In this document: piece by piece, positions 43,194 through 53,666 of the stretch
Layout: the number at the start of each line of letters is the position of its first letter
Numbering within the stretch: the first letter of the stretch is position 1
DNA from: Obelidium mucronatum
Lineage: Eukaryota; Chytridiomycota; Chytridiomycetes; Chytridiales; Chytriomycetaceae
Assembly: GCA_025765595.1 (NCBI GenBank)
Contig: JAIVFH010000040.1
Location: 62,001 to 126,000, forward strand
Direction of reading: 5' to 3'
Length of the DNA stretch: 64,000 bases
Position numbers and translations under genes: made by a program
The notes under the pieces: generated by a model
What the model was told of the DNA's origin: nothing
What the model saw: the letters and a program-made list of their open reading frames with translations, nothing else
The model's database searches: none

Positions 43194-44904
43194 ATGGAGC
43201 CAAGCGCAGACACGCACACAGACGACAACACCACAGAGGCCAACTCGCCGACACCTTCACAGGGGACAAGAAGCGGCGCCGCTATTAGCACTGGTGCTAT
43301 CGAAGATGTACAACCAGGGCTGCGGTAAGGACACACACCAAGAGAGCTATAGTGTCTAAGTTATTGAGCTCTTGCTAACCTAACACTGATCCTAGCAATG
43401 ATAGAAAACGCACCAGGGATGAGCGAGAACCTTCAGATGACGAGGCAGCACCCACCTTTGGACCGCCAACAACTATAGCCGCCGCCATAACTGCAGGGAT
43501 CGGTCGTCCTTGCAAAACGCGCTGAATACCTGTCCATAGACCGTGAAGCATTCACCCAAGACCCGAACAAGTCCGCAACAAGCTTGGTGGATACCCTGTT
43601 ACAATCTCGAATAAGTGTGGAAATTGACGAGCGTCTGGGAATGGCAGCTGCATTCAAGGCAGTACTACTCAATGTGATAAGCGACGCAGCAACCTTTGGT
43701 GACTGTCTGAGCCAAGTAGCTCAAGCGCAAGGACAAAACTGTTTTTATATTTCTCAAGCATTCAACAGGTAAAGTAATTTTTTCCTTCCAATAATTTTCC
43801 TTTATTGGAAATGGGATTTTCCAATAATTTTCCTTTATTGGAAATGGGATTTTCCAATAATTTTCCTTTATTGGAAATGGGATTTTCCATAGGTTTTCAA
43901 CTTACAATCTTTGACCAGATTGTTTCTTTTGCAAGCCATGCCAATCGAAGAATGGAGAGATCTACTGGCGAGAGAGTACGAAACTGCTTTCCCATCAACT
44001 ACTCACCAGCCGGCGTCACACTCCCACAAAAAGCAAAAGGTTGGGACTTCTATGGGTGATACTTCGGCTTCAAGCCTTTCACGACGGAAGTCAAGTGGTA
44101 CAACCACCAAACAAGTGCAGAAAAATTTTGATCAACTGTACAACAAGTTGGATGCTTTATTGGCTTTATCGGTTTTCCAACCTTTGGCTCCAGCTATTGC
44201 CGAGCTTGCCCAAGATATAAGCATTGGAATGAAGTATGCTATTATCCTGAACAAGTTGACCAGGTAAGATAATCAAAAGTTTTAAATTAAAGTATTCCAT
44301 TAAAAAAAGCAAAACTAGGGAATTCAACGGAATATGTGAGGACTTGTATCGCTCCCGGTGTGATGGGAAACTTGGACGGTCATCAAAAGTTCTTTCTTTT
44401 GGGGTATCCTTGCTTCTGGAAACGGTGAAGTGGCTCAATTTCTATATTCAAGATCACAGGGGGAAAAAGCCACCAAAGGGGTATTCATCGAAGCGGCACA
44501 TTGAAGATTATCTCCTGGGGCTTCGTGGGAAGGGGGGGGCATATGGTGCTCTTCTGACTCCTCAGGAACACTTGAAGGAGAAGGAGAGAAAGGACAATGC
44601 CGCCGAAGATGCGCGAAATCAACAAGTCACCGAGGATGAAGAAGCCAGCGACTCCGTCACAGACTCAAACAGAAAAGGAAACGGAAAAAGAAAAGACAAG
44701 AAGAAGCGGAAGACAAGTGATTTCTCCGAGATGGACCCGCAAATTTTCAGACTTAAAGATGGGGAGTTCAAAGGTTATTTACCATTGGAGGTGCTGCGAG
44801 TTTTCTGTGAATCGAAGCGCATCTCAGTTGACGGTGAAGGTGTGACTGTTATTGATCTAACCAACGACAGTGAGAGTGAGGACGAAGCCGGGGGAAATGC
44901 TTGA
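43194..44904 (+). CDS. Helentron accessory protein B with SUMO-interacting motif
   Basis: The gene starts MEPSADTHTDDNTTEANSPT. Exon 1 splices (CG|GTAAGG ... CCTAG) to NDRKRTRDEREPSDDEAAP. The frame shifts near 43500 and continues KRAEYLSIDREAFTQDPNKS, VDTLLQSRISVEIDERLGMA and NCFYISQAFN. Further exons give MPIEEWRDLLAREYETAFPS, VQKNFDQLYNKLDALLALSV and SFGVSLLLETVKWLNFYIQD. A charged linker (DSNRKGNGKRKDKKKRK) and LPLEVLRVFCESKRISVDGE follow, and the end is VTVIDLTNDSESEDE, a textbook SUMO-interacting motif. The middle looks alpha-helical. I know no such Helitron protein. The exon borders near 43500 and 43890 are uncertain. Confidence 0.65.
43786..43876. repeat. three perfect hairpin units, 33-bp period, in intron of accessory gene B
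   Basis: Units at 43786-43810, 43819-43843 and 43852-43876 are identical: arm TTCCAATAA, 7-nt loop TTTTCCT, arm TTATTGGAA. They fill the intron between donor GTAAAG (43769) and acceptor CATAG (43892). Confidence 0.95.
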
Positions 44905-45232
44905 GTTCAATTTCTTTTGATGCTTATGCTACTTTGCTCTGCTTTGCTGCTTGCTGCTTTGCTGCTTTGCTGCTTGGTGAATTATTCATTTTTTCTTGGC
45001 TTTTTTTGGTATATAAGTAAAGAGTTTCCCTCGTAGTTTCCCTCATCTCTAGTTTTTCAATTCATTTCAATTGAAAATTTCTGCTTGGGATATATCCAAT
45101 TTTGACCTTCCAATATTTTCAAATTATTGGAAAGGCCAAAGCCCTTACCAGGTTTGTTCTTGTGTTCTGGTTGAACCCCTTCCTATGTTCAAATGTTCTC
45201 CTGCACTATAGTCAGTCTCTGGATAAATTCAA
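44905..45232. other. Helentron spacer with GCTGCTTT microsatellite and one hairpin unit
   Basis: This stretch separates accessory gene B from the Rep-helicase gene. At about 44934-44977 it has GCTGCTTTGCTGCTT-type repeats, and at 45107-45133 one hairpin unit (CTTCCAATA/TATTGGAAAG); it probably holds the promoter of the Rep-helicase gene. No ORF is recognised. Confidence 0.5.
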
Positions 45233-48200
45233 ATGTTGGGAAAGGGACGAAGGGAGTCAGCTGCCTCAATGCTTCCGAGATTTGCTCCTGTCCAATCATT
45301 TTATCCTGAAGCCCTGCCTCCTGCGACCCCCCTTCGGCAGATTCAGGCAGCGGAAAGGGTTTATTCAAGTTCTCGGAAAGCCATCAGCAAGAGGAACACC
45401 CACTCCAAAAAATCTTCAGCTGAAAAGAGGGACATTCGCGAAAAGCAGCGTGTGCGTATGTGGGAGTTACGGGTTGCAACTGGGTTTACTCCAAGGGCGG
45501 CAAGTATCCGAGAGCGGGATTCTGATCGACATCGGGAGGTTTACAATGCAAAGTTGCTTGCGGAAAGGAATGCTGCTGTATACTCTGATGAAGAATTGGC
45601 TGACATTGACAACAAGTACCAGTTTGGATTACAGTCATCAGTGAAAGACTTATACACCAAGTGTGCCCAACGGCTATCATTTGCATCAATGACTAAGCAT
45701 TGCTGTATTGTTTGTGATTGTAACTATACGAAGAACGAATTGACTTACAGTAGCCCTTCTTTGGAATATTTGGTCAGTTGCTGGCGTATTTGTCACAATA
45801 GCGTGTTTGTCACAATAAGATGTTAACATATTAAACAGAATTTACGGAAGTCTCTTCGGGTAGCAGAAACAGTCATGAATTCATTGGACCCGCTTCTCGT
45901 GTCTCAATATGACGTTTCCAAATTTGATGTGAAGTTGTCAAAGCTATTACTGAGTCAAAATGCCTTCTATTTGAATGAGAACAACGTTCTTCACCCAGTG
46001 ACCTTTCAAAGCGAAGAAAGTGAAGAGTTGGTTTATCAGCCACTTCCCGGAAAGTGGGTCATTGTGCCGAAGATTGAGCTGACCATTGCCTTGTGTCGTG
46101 ATTGTTATGCTGGAACCCGAAGTAAAAGTCAGCATATGCCAGCTGAAGCAATCGCTAACGGGAACTGGATTGGACGTCTGCCTGCAAAGTTCGGCGATGT
46201 GTCTAGAACAACCGAGAACGTTGTATCCTTGATGCAGCCATGCATTTATCTGTCATCAATTTTTGGCCATGGATCTGACAGCAATACCCGAAACATCAAC
46301 TCTCACCATTACATTCTGAAGAACAATGCACCTGTGCTTTGCTCTGTCCCTGCAAGTATTGGCTCTACCTTTCGCTTTACCTTTGTTGGAGCATGGACAC
46401 CTTTGGAGATTGCAGAGCAAAAAACTCGATATAAATGCCAAGACTTTGTTTATGAACTCTTGGAATTTTTTGAGGCTCATCATTCTGGTTACAAAGAACA
46501 CAATTATCTTGTAAACAAACGTCACCAAGAGAATGCAAGCCAAGAAGAGCTGGATGCAGAAGGTCAGTTTGGTTCCCATTAATTTTATGTATTTTCCAAT
46601 ATAGTTTGGTTTATTGGAAACTTCCTATCTTGGATTTCCAATAATTTGGTTTTATTGGAAACTTCCTATCTTGGATTTCCAATAATTCTGTTTTATTGGA
46701 AACGTGAATTCACATCATTCCCGCTTTTTTTGTCTTATTGGTTCCTTTATTTTGGTCCTAATTTTTGGTTTTCGCAGTATTTGTTGACCGCTCCTTCAGT
46801 AGTGAGACTGCTGTAAATGAGAAGATTTGCCGTTTGTTGAACCACACAACATACAACACCGGTTCTGCAGCTTCGTCCTCTAATGAAGATACTATCCACT
46901 ACGTTTTCTCACCTTCAACAAACACTTCAATGTCTGCCCCTCAACCTGACATCCCAGACAGTACTGCAGCTGCTGCTGCTGCCCTGCAACCACAACCTGA
47001 CCTTGTTGACGGACCACAAGACTATGCTGTTTTCAGATCTTCGACGTTTTCAAATGCCAGAGGGTTCTCTGAGTTTCCTTTGTATTTTCCATGTTTGGTC
47101 CCATTTGGTCGCGGTGGCCCAAACGAGCAACGTAGTGTCCCTCTGTCTGAAGATCGATGGATTAAGCGTATATACCGCCTCCACGGCGGAAAGGCGGCTA
47201 GACATTGGGGCTGTGTTGGTGTAACGCATGACCGCACTTCATCGCGTAAATCTTATTCACAACAGTATCTGTCAATGCGACTACGGAAGTCAGTTGTTGC
47301 GGAGGGGTCGTGGACCCGTGAAGATATTCGAAAGTGTCAGGAGCATGCCGAACAAACAGAGGAATGCCTTAAACGCGGTCTTAGTATGCCGCCAGTTCCT
47401 GTTGAAGTTAAACGTCTGTTGGGATTAAAAAATTCAGTGATGCCTGGTCTTCGCGGTTACACTGGTTCAGATGAGTCCCGCCAGAGTGCTCTGCACACTG
47501 CTTTTGGGTTGCAGAGAAGATTGGGGGTTCCCAATGTGTTTGCAACAATCTCCCCTGCAACATCGCAAAGCTTTGTTGTTGCCATCAATTGTCATCTATT
47601 GAGTGGGGAACTTTGTGAGTTGAAGTTCAGCATTGGAGGGGAATATGACGACTTAATCCTACCCACCCTATCCAAGCGAGCTTCTGAAGCAGCAAAAAAT
47701 CCTTATGAATGTGCGGATTATGCTCGTAGAGTGCTGGAGGTGTTTTTGGAGAGCTTTATTGGTTGGGACTTCAAGTACAGAGCTCCCACAAGAGGGGGTG
47801 GTTTTTTGGGTGTTCCCCGTTATGTCACCACCTCTGCTGAAACCCAGAAAAAAGGGGATATTCACTTTCACATGAATATCTCCATACATGGGCTACCGAA
47901 AACGTCAGAAGATTTTCGTAAGCGTCTGGAAGACCCTGAATTTAACAAAAGGTGAGTTCATAATTTTCTAATTTTCCAATATTCCCAAATTATTGGAAGC
48001 CTTATTTCCAATAATCCAAAATTATTGGAAATTGATTCTTAACCTTGTGCACTTTTAGGTTCATGGCCTTTCGTGACACTGTTCTTGATACTAGTCCTCC
48101 CTTCTCATGCTCTTGCAACTCCTGTCCAACTCCCGGTTGTGATGGCACATTGGAGACTGTTCCTATTCCAGGGGAGGCTTTTCAGAAACTCCGAGTTGGG

Positions 48201-51200
48201 AAGAAACCATGTACCACCTCTGAGTGCAAAACGTGTAATCGATCATTTTGCCACAAGGACGTCATCGAGGAGCGTATCCGCGAATTTGCAAAAGAAAAGA
48301 ACATCTCCATAACTCCGGAGGATATTGATCGCTTTCGTTGTTCCCCTCCATCAAAGGATTTCATCATGTCCGACAAGGAGACAGTCCTGTTTGCTCTTTG
48401 TTTGCTTGAGTTTCAGTTTCATCATGCGTCTCATACACGCTCCTGCTTCAAGTGCACCTCCAGAACCCCCCATGCTTCTATTTGTCGATTCTTGATACCA
48501 AACCTGGCAAATATGCTGGAAACTGCTATGGATCCAACAACCTGTATAGTGAAAAGTTTTCGTTCAATTGGACTGGAATACTATAATCTTTGTAATCTGC
48601 ACTGGACGCGACTTTCCCTGGACAACATGGATGTCCAGTTTCTAATTAATTCCGCAACAAGAACATCAACAGCTTACACGATTCAGTACACTTTTAAACG
48701 CCAGGGACTGGAATCATCTGTTATTATGAGAATTGGCCTGTATTCTAAAACTGTGGATGCTGTTTTGTCGAGGGAAGATGACTCTGCTCTCTCAAAAGAA
48801 GAGCGGGGGCTTCGTATAATCAACAAGCTGTTATATACCTTGACAAAACCTGTGGAAATCTGTACTACAATGGCTGCATACTTAACAATCAATGATGGTG
48901 ACTTATTTAAGAGCTCACATGAGTATGTGTACTCCAATCTGGGTCTCATTACTGGCTGCTATCCTGACTCGACACCTGCAGAATCTGCTGAAGAGTTCAT
49001 TGACATAAGCATTTCCGTTTCAGCTCTCAATTCTTCTGGGACTTTATCTCCTATGTCTCTATACTGGGAGCGCTGTTCAAACACCCCTACCCACAGAAAG
49101 ACTCTTGTTGATACAAACTACATTGATTGTATTGAACAGTACCACCTTGTGGGATCTGGGCCGTTGAAGCACTGGGTGCGCAACAAGAATTTTGCACGTA
49201 AAGTCCTAATCATCAACGGGCGCCAATTGCCAAATATGTCCAAGGACTTACCTGCTGCAGACATACAGTTCTACTACAAAAGCCTGCTGTGTCTTTTCAA
49301 GCCTCACACTTCCTCGACAGACCTCAGGTACACTTCAGGTAAATATTTTGTTTTTTCTGTCTTCCAGCCTTCCAATAATTTCATTTTATTGGAACAGACC
49401 AGTCCTATGAGGACGCCTATTCCCAATTTTTGCTTCATGGGGCTGCAGTCAATGTAAGGGCTGCACTGCTTCATGAGGAACTCAATCGGGGGTATTATGA
49501 GAGCAATGAAAAGAAGTTCTCCAATGAGGAATCAGATGAAGAGAGGATATTGAGGGAGCACCCGCTTTCAGATCCAGATTCCATAATACTGCCTGCTTCT
49601 GACATTTGTGACCATGATCCGGATGATGAGGATGGGGACTTGTTGGCAGACTTTGAACAAGAATTGGCTGATTCTATTGCGCGTTCTGCTGCTGCCGATC
49701 AGGATTCTATCCATCCCCTGTTGGATGCTGCTATTTCCTCTTCTGTCAACAATGCTCCAATATTGCAGCATACATATCTTCCAACATTTTCAACTTTTGA
49801 GGATTATAAAGCTGCTTTAAAGGCACAGGAAGCGCAGCAGGAGCTGGATTTTAATGGCGCGGATCGCTACTATCGACAAGTATCCAAATCTGAGAAAGTT
49901 CTTCGTCTAGGGGATTTACTTGCCCCTGTACCATGGGTTGAGTCGACTCCAGGGTGCTGTTCCGAATCCTTCCATTTTGAAACCTTTTGCCAGAATCTGT
50001 CAAATATCAAGTGCATTCTGCTTGGATTTTTGGCAGCATTACACTTTTGAGACTTACGCGAGGCACCTTCTTTTCCTCTATCTTAATGATGCTCACCAAA
50101 TTGATGATCCTACCAAATACAACCTGAAACCTCAGCTAATTGGGTACCTTGGTGGCGAAGCCGGCACAGGCAAATCGGCCGTAATATCTGCATTATTAAC
50201 ATTTGCAAAACTATGGGGAAGAAGAAATACTATTGAAACAATGTCATTCACTGGGCTGGCTGGTCTCATGATTGAAGGAGACACAATCCACTCCTATCGT
50301 GGGTTGACCATATGTTTGGATCAATCTCCTCCTTTGAATCACACACTCAAAACCAAGATACAATGTGTTTACCTGTCAATTGTTGATGAGGTTTCAATGA
50401 CAAAAATTGATGTTATGGGAAAAGCAGATTTGAGAACTCGTGAAGCTTGTGGAAATAGTCCCCTTGTTTGGGCAGGGAAACATCTGCTCAAGTGTGGAGA
50501 CTGGTTGCAACTACCTCCTGTTGGAGGAAAGCCTTTGTTTGATCATGCTTCCCGGAACTCGTCAGACAGCTCAAATGTTTCTGCAGGTCGACGCCTGTGG
50601 GCAAACGTGAATTTTGTTGTGTTTTTGACCAAGGTTTGTTTTCACTTGATTCCATCTTTCCAATATTTTTGTTTTATTGGAAAATGGTACCTTCCAATAA
50701 TCCTATTTTTATTGGAAATAGGTCTGGCGCCAGAAAGATGACCCCGTATTCATGGGGATCCTAGCGCGAATGCGTTGGGGGGCACTGACTCAGCCTGACA
50801 TTGATGCAATCAATGCTGCAAGTTCCCAGGCTACTTTGTCAAATGTCCCACCTACTTTGGAATTCTTTGCTCCAGTGGCTACTGCAAAGAATCTTGAACG
50901 ATGTGCTGTCTTGCGGAAGACAGTCATGGACTTTGCTCGGGAGAAGGAATTGGTGTGCTACCGGATTGTGGCAAAGGCTTCGAAGGATGTCAATACTGCA
51001 GAATTGTCTCGTCTTAGTTTTCTGAATGACGACGCCACCAGCAAGATTCCCCTTACTTTTGAATTCTATCTCGGAATGCCTGTGATGATAACAAAGCGTA
51101 TTCCGGATTTGGAACACTTGAAGATCTTTGCCAATGGAACTTTGGCCTTTGTTTTGGGATTTGCGGCCGCGTCAAATGAATCCTTCATATCAACAACAGT

Positions 51201-51720
51201 GAATGGTGTTGTTGTTAAACAATTCAAATTCATGCCTGGCTGGTTGTGGGTCAAAGTTCGGAATTGTAATCAGGTGCTGGTGGCTGGTTGTGCTCCTGGT
51301 GTTGTTGCAGTGCCCCCTCTCACGCTATCTGTCAGAATATCACTGCCCAATTCTGATAAGTCAAAGTCCATTACTCTGACCCAATTTCCCGCTATCTCGG
51401 CTTTGGCTTGCACCCCTGAGAAACTTCAAGGGGTCACCTTGAATCATTGGATCACCATTGCTCAATTGGACCGTCCAAACTATAATCCTCAAACTTTATA
51501 TGTAGCTTTCTCTCGTGTCAAGACATTGGCATCCATTAGACTTGTGCAAAAACTTTCCATGGCTTATTCAAGAAAGTTCCGTCCCCCTAAAAAATTTGCA
51601 GATGAGATGATTCGTCTCATTAATTTGGTACAACTGCCAGATTATACTCCCAATCATATTATACATACCTTCCATCAATGGAAAGAGGAGCAACAGTCTT
51701 TTGCTCTTGCTCTTTCTTAA
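45233..51720 (+). CDS. Helentron Rep-helicase (DUF6570 + HUH Rep + PIF1-type helicase)
   Basis: A multi-exon gene starts MLGKGRRESAASMLPRFAPV. Introns fit at 45773-45838, 46563-46777, 47952-48058, 49339-49397 and 50633-50722. Domain order: a basic N-terminus; a DUF6570-type region (LTIALCRDCYAGTRSKSQHM, NGNWIGRLPAKFGDVSRTTE); a Helitron_like_N Rep domain (SFVVAINCHLLSGELCELKF) with the HUH motif in ETQKKGDIHFHMNISIHG; a Cys-rich part (CSCNSCPTPGC, CTTSECKTCNRSFC); and a PIF1-like SF1 helicase with Walker A in YLGGEAGTGKSAVISALLTF, Walker B in CVYLSIVDEVSMTK, GDWLQLPPVGGKPL and the C-terminal LQGVTLNHWITIAQLD with YVAFSRVKTLASIRL. The frame slips near 49940, where an unseen intron or indel must lie; otherwise the reading is open. 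It would nick, unwind and replicate the element. No apurinic endonuclease domain is seen. Confidence 0.88.
46593..46701. repeat. three hairpin units in Rep-helicase intron 2
   Basis: Units at about 46593-46619, 46636-46661 and 46677-46701 share arms TTCCAATAA/TTATTGGAA, the last two with the linker ACTTCCTATCTTGGAT before them. They lie between donor GTCAGT (46563) and acceptor CGCAG (46777). Confidence 0.9.
47974..48030. repeat. two hairpin units in Rep-helicase intron 3
   Basis: Arms TTCCAATA/TTATTGGAA at 47974-47998 and TTCCAATAA/TTATTGGAA at 48006-48030 occupy the middle of the intron 47952-48058. Confidence 0.9.
49369..49392. repeat. one hairpin unit in Rep-helicase intron 4
   Basis: TTCCAATAA ... 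TTATTGGAA stands directly before the acceptor ACAG in the short intron 49339-49397. Confidence 0.9.
50657..50719. repeat. two hairpin units in Rep-helicase intron 6
   Basis: Two units (about 50657-50681 and 50692-50718) with arms TTCCAATA(A)/TTATTGGAA lie in the intron that begins GTTTGTT (50633) and ends AATAG (50722). Confidence 0.9.
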
Positions 51721-51795
51721 GTATTGACTCCATTTTGCAAATAAACACGTTTTTATGCAGAACTATTCTTTAAAGCTTCTACAAAAAAATTCAGC

Positions 51796-51829
51796 GCTAA
51801 AAAGGTCCTAGCGGATGGCTTGCCACCGC
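51796..51829 (+). repeat. 3' terminal repeat and hairpin of the Helentron
   Basis: GCTAAAAAGG (51796-51805) is the partner of the 5' repeat. The hairpin 51811-51829 pairs GCGG(A)TGGC with GCCACCGC around a TT loop, seven bases from the 3' end. Such a hairpin marks the transposition terminator of Helitrons. Confidence 0.85.
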
Positions 51830-53162
51830 ACCTCAGTTTATTTATGGAGTTCTCTTCTTGGTGGAACTTGTTGCTTGTTATTCCCAGCGCTGATAAGGAA
51901 TGGTGAGAATTGCTGTTTGGGAATCCTTATTGAAACTGCTTCAGATCACTACATTTACGCTTGGATTTTGACCATCATTATAACTGTTTGCATTGGGATT
52001 TGTTGGATGCTCGTGTATGCATATCTTCCTGTTATTGCAAGAAACCATCTGGACTTCCTTGCGAAAGTGGATACCGCTGAAGCGACGAAAGACACAGTTC
52101 TCCGCAAATTAGACTCAATAACCAACTCAATTTCATCACAGCAATTTGTATGGATGTATGTCGCAGCTTTGCTTGGAATGGCTACCATGATCATATTGGC
52201 TCTGGTCTACTCTCCAAGCCAGCCGCTACCAGAAACATATGCGTTACAAATAGGAATAGCCCTGTTTGGAGTCATCTGGTTAGGTGGTGCCCTTATTGTC
52301 CGCAAGTATTTGAGAGCCAGGCCTGGACCGTTATTTCCCATCGACGCCAATATTTTTACATTCTCCACGAAAAATGGCAAGTCCTATAGGCATGTACTCC
52401 AAGCTTTTATATAACTGTTCTTTCCAACAGTGCTTCGCACAATCAAAAAGGCAAATCAAATGAAGCAACTATTCACCTTCTTAATCGGTTGGTTTATGTT
52501 CAGTGATTCTTTTCAAAGTTGAGTCGATTTAACTTAAGTAAGACTGTGCTCTCCAACACACTAAATTCTCTTCGATAGCTCTTAGCAGTGTGGCGGTGCT
52601 TTGGGCCCAATCCCAACATGGCTTCACAACTAAAGATTCCCTTATCTTGGCCATTGAAGTTCCTCTGGCAGCGGGAATTGGTGTCATCATGTGGCGCAAG
52701 CTTCAAGAATGCACTAAAATAACCTCCAAAACCCTTCTCGTGATTCAATCGGGTCTATATACAATTGTTCCGTTATGGGGAGTACTTGGGTTTATACCAG
52801 GAATCCCAGTTGGCTATCGAACCAAACTTGAAATCTTTGTGTTTTCAGCTTTTCACTGAATCTTATTGGGAGGAAGCCAGAGTACTTGCCGGTCGCTGTA
52901 TGCTCAACTTATTCCACCGGGATCTGAGGCAGAGTTCTTCAGTTTGTACGAAATAACAGATAAAGGTAGCGCTTGGTTGGGCCCCCTTGTGGTTGCTGCT
53001 ATAAATAACTCTGGGGCAAACAAACTGTATTCAATGGTGTTTTTGGCTGCCCAGTTTGGTTTGGGTTTTATTGCCTTCTCACTGGTGGATGTCAACAAGG
53101 GAATTGAGGATGGACGAGAGTTTGGGACAGCTGAAAGGGAAAGAGATCCTGCGTTGTCTTAG

Positions 53163-53666
53163 ACGTACGGAAAATTAAAGTCTATTTTTAGATCAATTAA
53201 TTTGCACATCTAACACAATCTCTATTTTTTGTGTGTGTGGGTTTTATGACAGCCTGTGTCAACTTTCTTGATGCACGCACAATACCAAACGCCAATTCGC
53301 ATCGATTATTCATTTGCAACTAGTTCCAACTGCATTGTCACCCATACCACTGGGATCTGCCTCCCATCATCGTAGGCTGGTTCATGATTCTCCAACGATC
53401 TTCGCTCCCTCAGGAACCAGTATTTTAATGTTTGCAATGCTATGTACTAAACGGTGTGTCTATGGGCTAGAGTGGACATTGGTTCCACTCGTCGCTTCTA
53501 AGTAATATGCAAAGGCAATGTTAAGACTTTATCAGTCCTATTGATGGTACTTGCACTTGGCAGTTAAAAGTGTTTTATTATCAGCCCACACTTGCAAAGA
53601 ATGTCACAGCGTAGGTTGGATTGCAAGCCAACACAGGACTGATTACCGGTTTGATAAGACTGCTAC
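53163..53666. other. intergenic region, unit 2
   Basis: This is the counterpart of 21039-21551, with several indels. The weak Cys-rich reading seen in unit 1 is interrupted here (SSNCIVTHTTGICLPSS followed by a stop). No gene is recognised. Confidence 0.3.

Larger units (their letters stand above)
41543..51836 (+). mobile_element. Helentron (Helitron2-type) rolling-circle transposon, about 10.3 kb
   Basis: The empty site in unit 1 (AAAATCAATTTATTTATGG) fixes both ends: AAAATCAA precedes, TTTATTTATGG follows, and there is no target duplication, as for Helitrons. The 5' end starts (T)CCTTTTTAGCC. Its 10-bp inverted complement GCTAAAAAGG is found near the 3' end (51796-51805), followed by a hairpin (51811-51829) and the terminus CACCTCAG. 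This asymmetric terminal inverted repeat plus 3' hairpin is the Helentron/Helitron2 architecture. Inside are a minus-strand gene, a plus-strand SIM-containing gene and a large Rep-helicase gene. Most introns carry TTCCAATAA/TTATTGGAA inverted repeats. Confidence 0.9.
30398..53162 (+). pseudogene. Atg22-like effluxer, copy 4 (unit 2), split by two transposons
   Basis: Exon 1 (30398-30538, MAEESMASHGQQVSLDV) is followed by intron 1, which now contains the 10.5-kb Mutator-like element. Exons 2-3 resume at 41151 and 41243. The fourth exon is cut by the Helentron after WRKS (41541) and resumes at 51837 with IYLWSSLLGGTCCLLF. The 3' part encodes the GGSQSTCRSLYAQLIPPGSE signature and, unlike copy 3, an unshifted C-terminus DGREFGTAERERDPALS. 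A further lesion is a stop in the conserved segment: CACTGA at 52855-52860 replaces CACGGA. The gene cannot make a full transporter. Confidence 0.9.

Noticed and set aside
43805..43900. ORF with threefold repeat MGFSNNFPLLE
   Set aside because: It is a translation of the tandem intronic hairpin units, not a protein repeat.
41543..51836. Canonical Helitron1 with 5' TC and 3' CTRR end
   Set aside because: A CTAG occurs upstream of the end, but the empty site places the terminus after the hairpin, at CACCTCAG; the asymmetric inverted repeat indicates a Helentron.
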